Shown: positions 33,202-33,247 of the stretch, piece after piece
Numbering within the stretch: the first letter of the stretch is position 1
Layout of the letters: the number at the start of each line of letters is the position of its first letter
NCBI GenBank assembly: GCA_013203465.1
Contig: JABMNR010000098.1
Coordinates: 1 to 33,247, forward strand
From: Alphaproteobacteria bacterium
Lineage (GTDB): Bacteria; Pseudomonadota; Alphaproteobacteria; Thalassobaculales; Thalassobaculaceae
Direction of reading: 5' to 3'
Length of the DNA: 33,247 nt
Position numbers and translations under genes: made by a program
Notes under the pieces: generated by a model
Told to the model about the DNA's origin: nothing
Database searches by the model: none
The model's input: the letters and a program-made list of their open reading frames with translations, nothing else

Positions 33202-33247
33202 ATGCGGAACCCAGAGGGTGAAGCCAATATGCCGCCTTTGCGCCTCG
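33202..33247 (+). CDS. Start of a gene cut by the window edge
   Basis: An ATG at 33202 has a strong GGAGGG (33188-33193) 8 bases upstream and an open frame to the end (MRNPEGEANMPPLRL). Fifteen residues are too few to identify the product. It diverges from the DUF1036 gene. Confidence 0.4.
   Translation, partial: MRNPEGEANMPPLRL

Noticed and set aside
1-33247. Search for tRNA, rRNA, CRISPR arrays, transposases, integrases and phage genes
   Set aside because: None was seen; there are no spaced repeat arrays and no open frame with the relevant motifs.

Overview
The window is about 33 kb of a high-GC bacterial chromosome. The gene families point to an alphaproteobacterium, probably a Rhodospirillales-like heterotroph: DUF1491, DUF2937 and DUF1036 proteins, Liv-type and BMP/Nup-type ABC cassettes, Ldh2-type dehydrogenases and HpcH/HpaI aldolases. 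This placement is inferred from family content and base composition only. I saw no rRNA, tRNA, CRISPR array, transposase or phage gene.

Left part (1-7.1 kb): a ketopantoate-reductase-like gene (minus) diverges from a nitroreductase gene (plus). Next is a complete branched-chain-amino-acid-type ABC importer, livK-livH-livM-livG-livF. Its last four genes are joined by start/stop overlaps, and a strong hairpin separates livK from livH. LivF has an extra N-terminal segment of about 58 residues.

7.1-16.0 kb: mixed metabolic genes. These are a two-domain sulfurtransferase, a DMT exporter, an endonuclease/exonuclease/phosphatase-fold hydrolase, an Ldh2-family dehydrogenase, a DUF318/ArsP-like permease divergent from a LysR regulator, a GcvA-like LysR regulator tail-to-tail with a gamma-butyrobetaine-hydroxylase-like 2-oxoglutarate oxygenase, and an HpcH/HpaI aldolase with a lysine-rich tail.

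16.0-18.0 kb: the least explained stretch. It holds an unrecognised 141-aa protein behind a promoter-like sequence, an abruptly AT-rich pair of small unknown genes (about 16.64-17.1 kb), and a GNAT-like protein whose 3' end runs into the AT-rich DNA. It looks like a small insertion that left chimeric gene ends.

18.0-28.9 kb (minus strand): a ten-gene nucleoside uptake and salvage operon. In transcription order it encodes a BMP-type binding protein, a double ABC ATPase, a dGTPase-like HD hydrolase, two permeases, purine nucleoside phosphorylase, DeoA, DeoB, a PHYHD1-like 2-oxoglutarate oxygenase and a DUF2937 membrane protein. Most junctions are ATGA or TGATG overlaps or gaps of a few bases, so the products are probably made together. 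Nucleosides would be imported and phosphorolysed, and the pentose 1-phosphate converted to the 5-phosphate. The dGTPase and the oxygenase are not standard members of such operons and are the most interesting lead here.

28.9-33.2 kb: a DUF1491 gene overlaps a small exported four-cysteine protein. A minus-strand set follows (secreted cyclophilin, NAD-dependent epimerase, DMT exporter). A 458-base non-coding stretch contains an inverted repeat. It is followed by an AT-rich secreted DUF1036 protein and the start of a plus-strand gene cut by the window edge.
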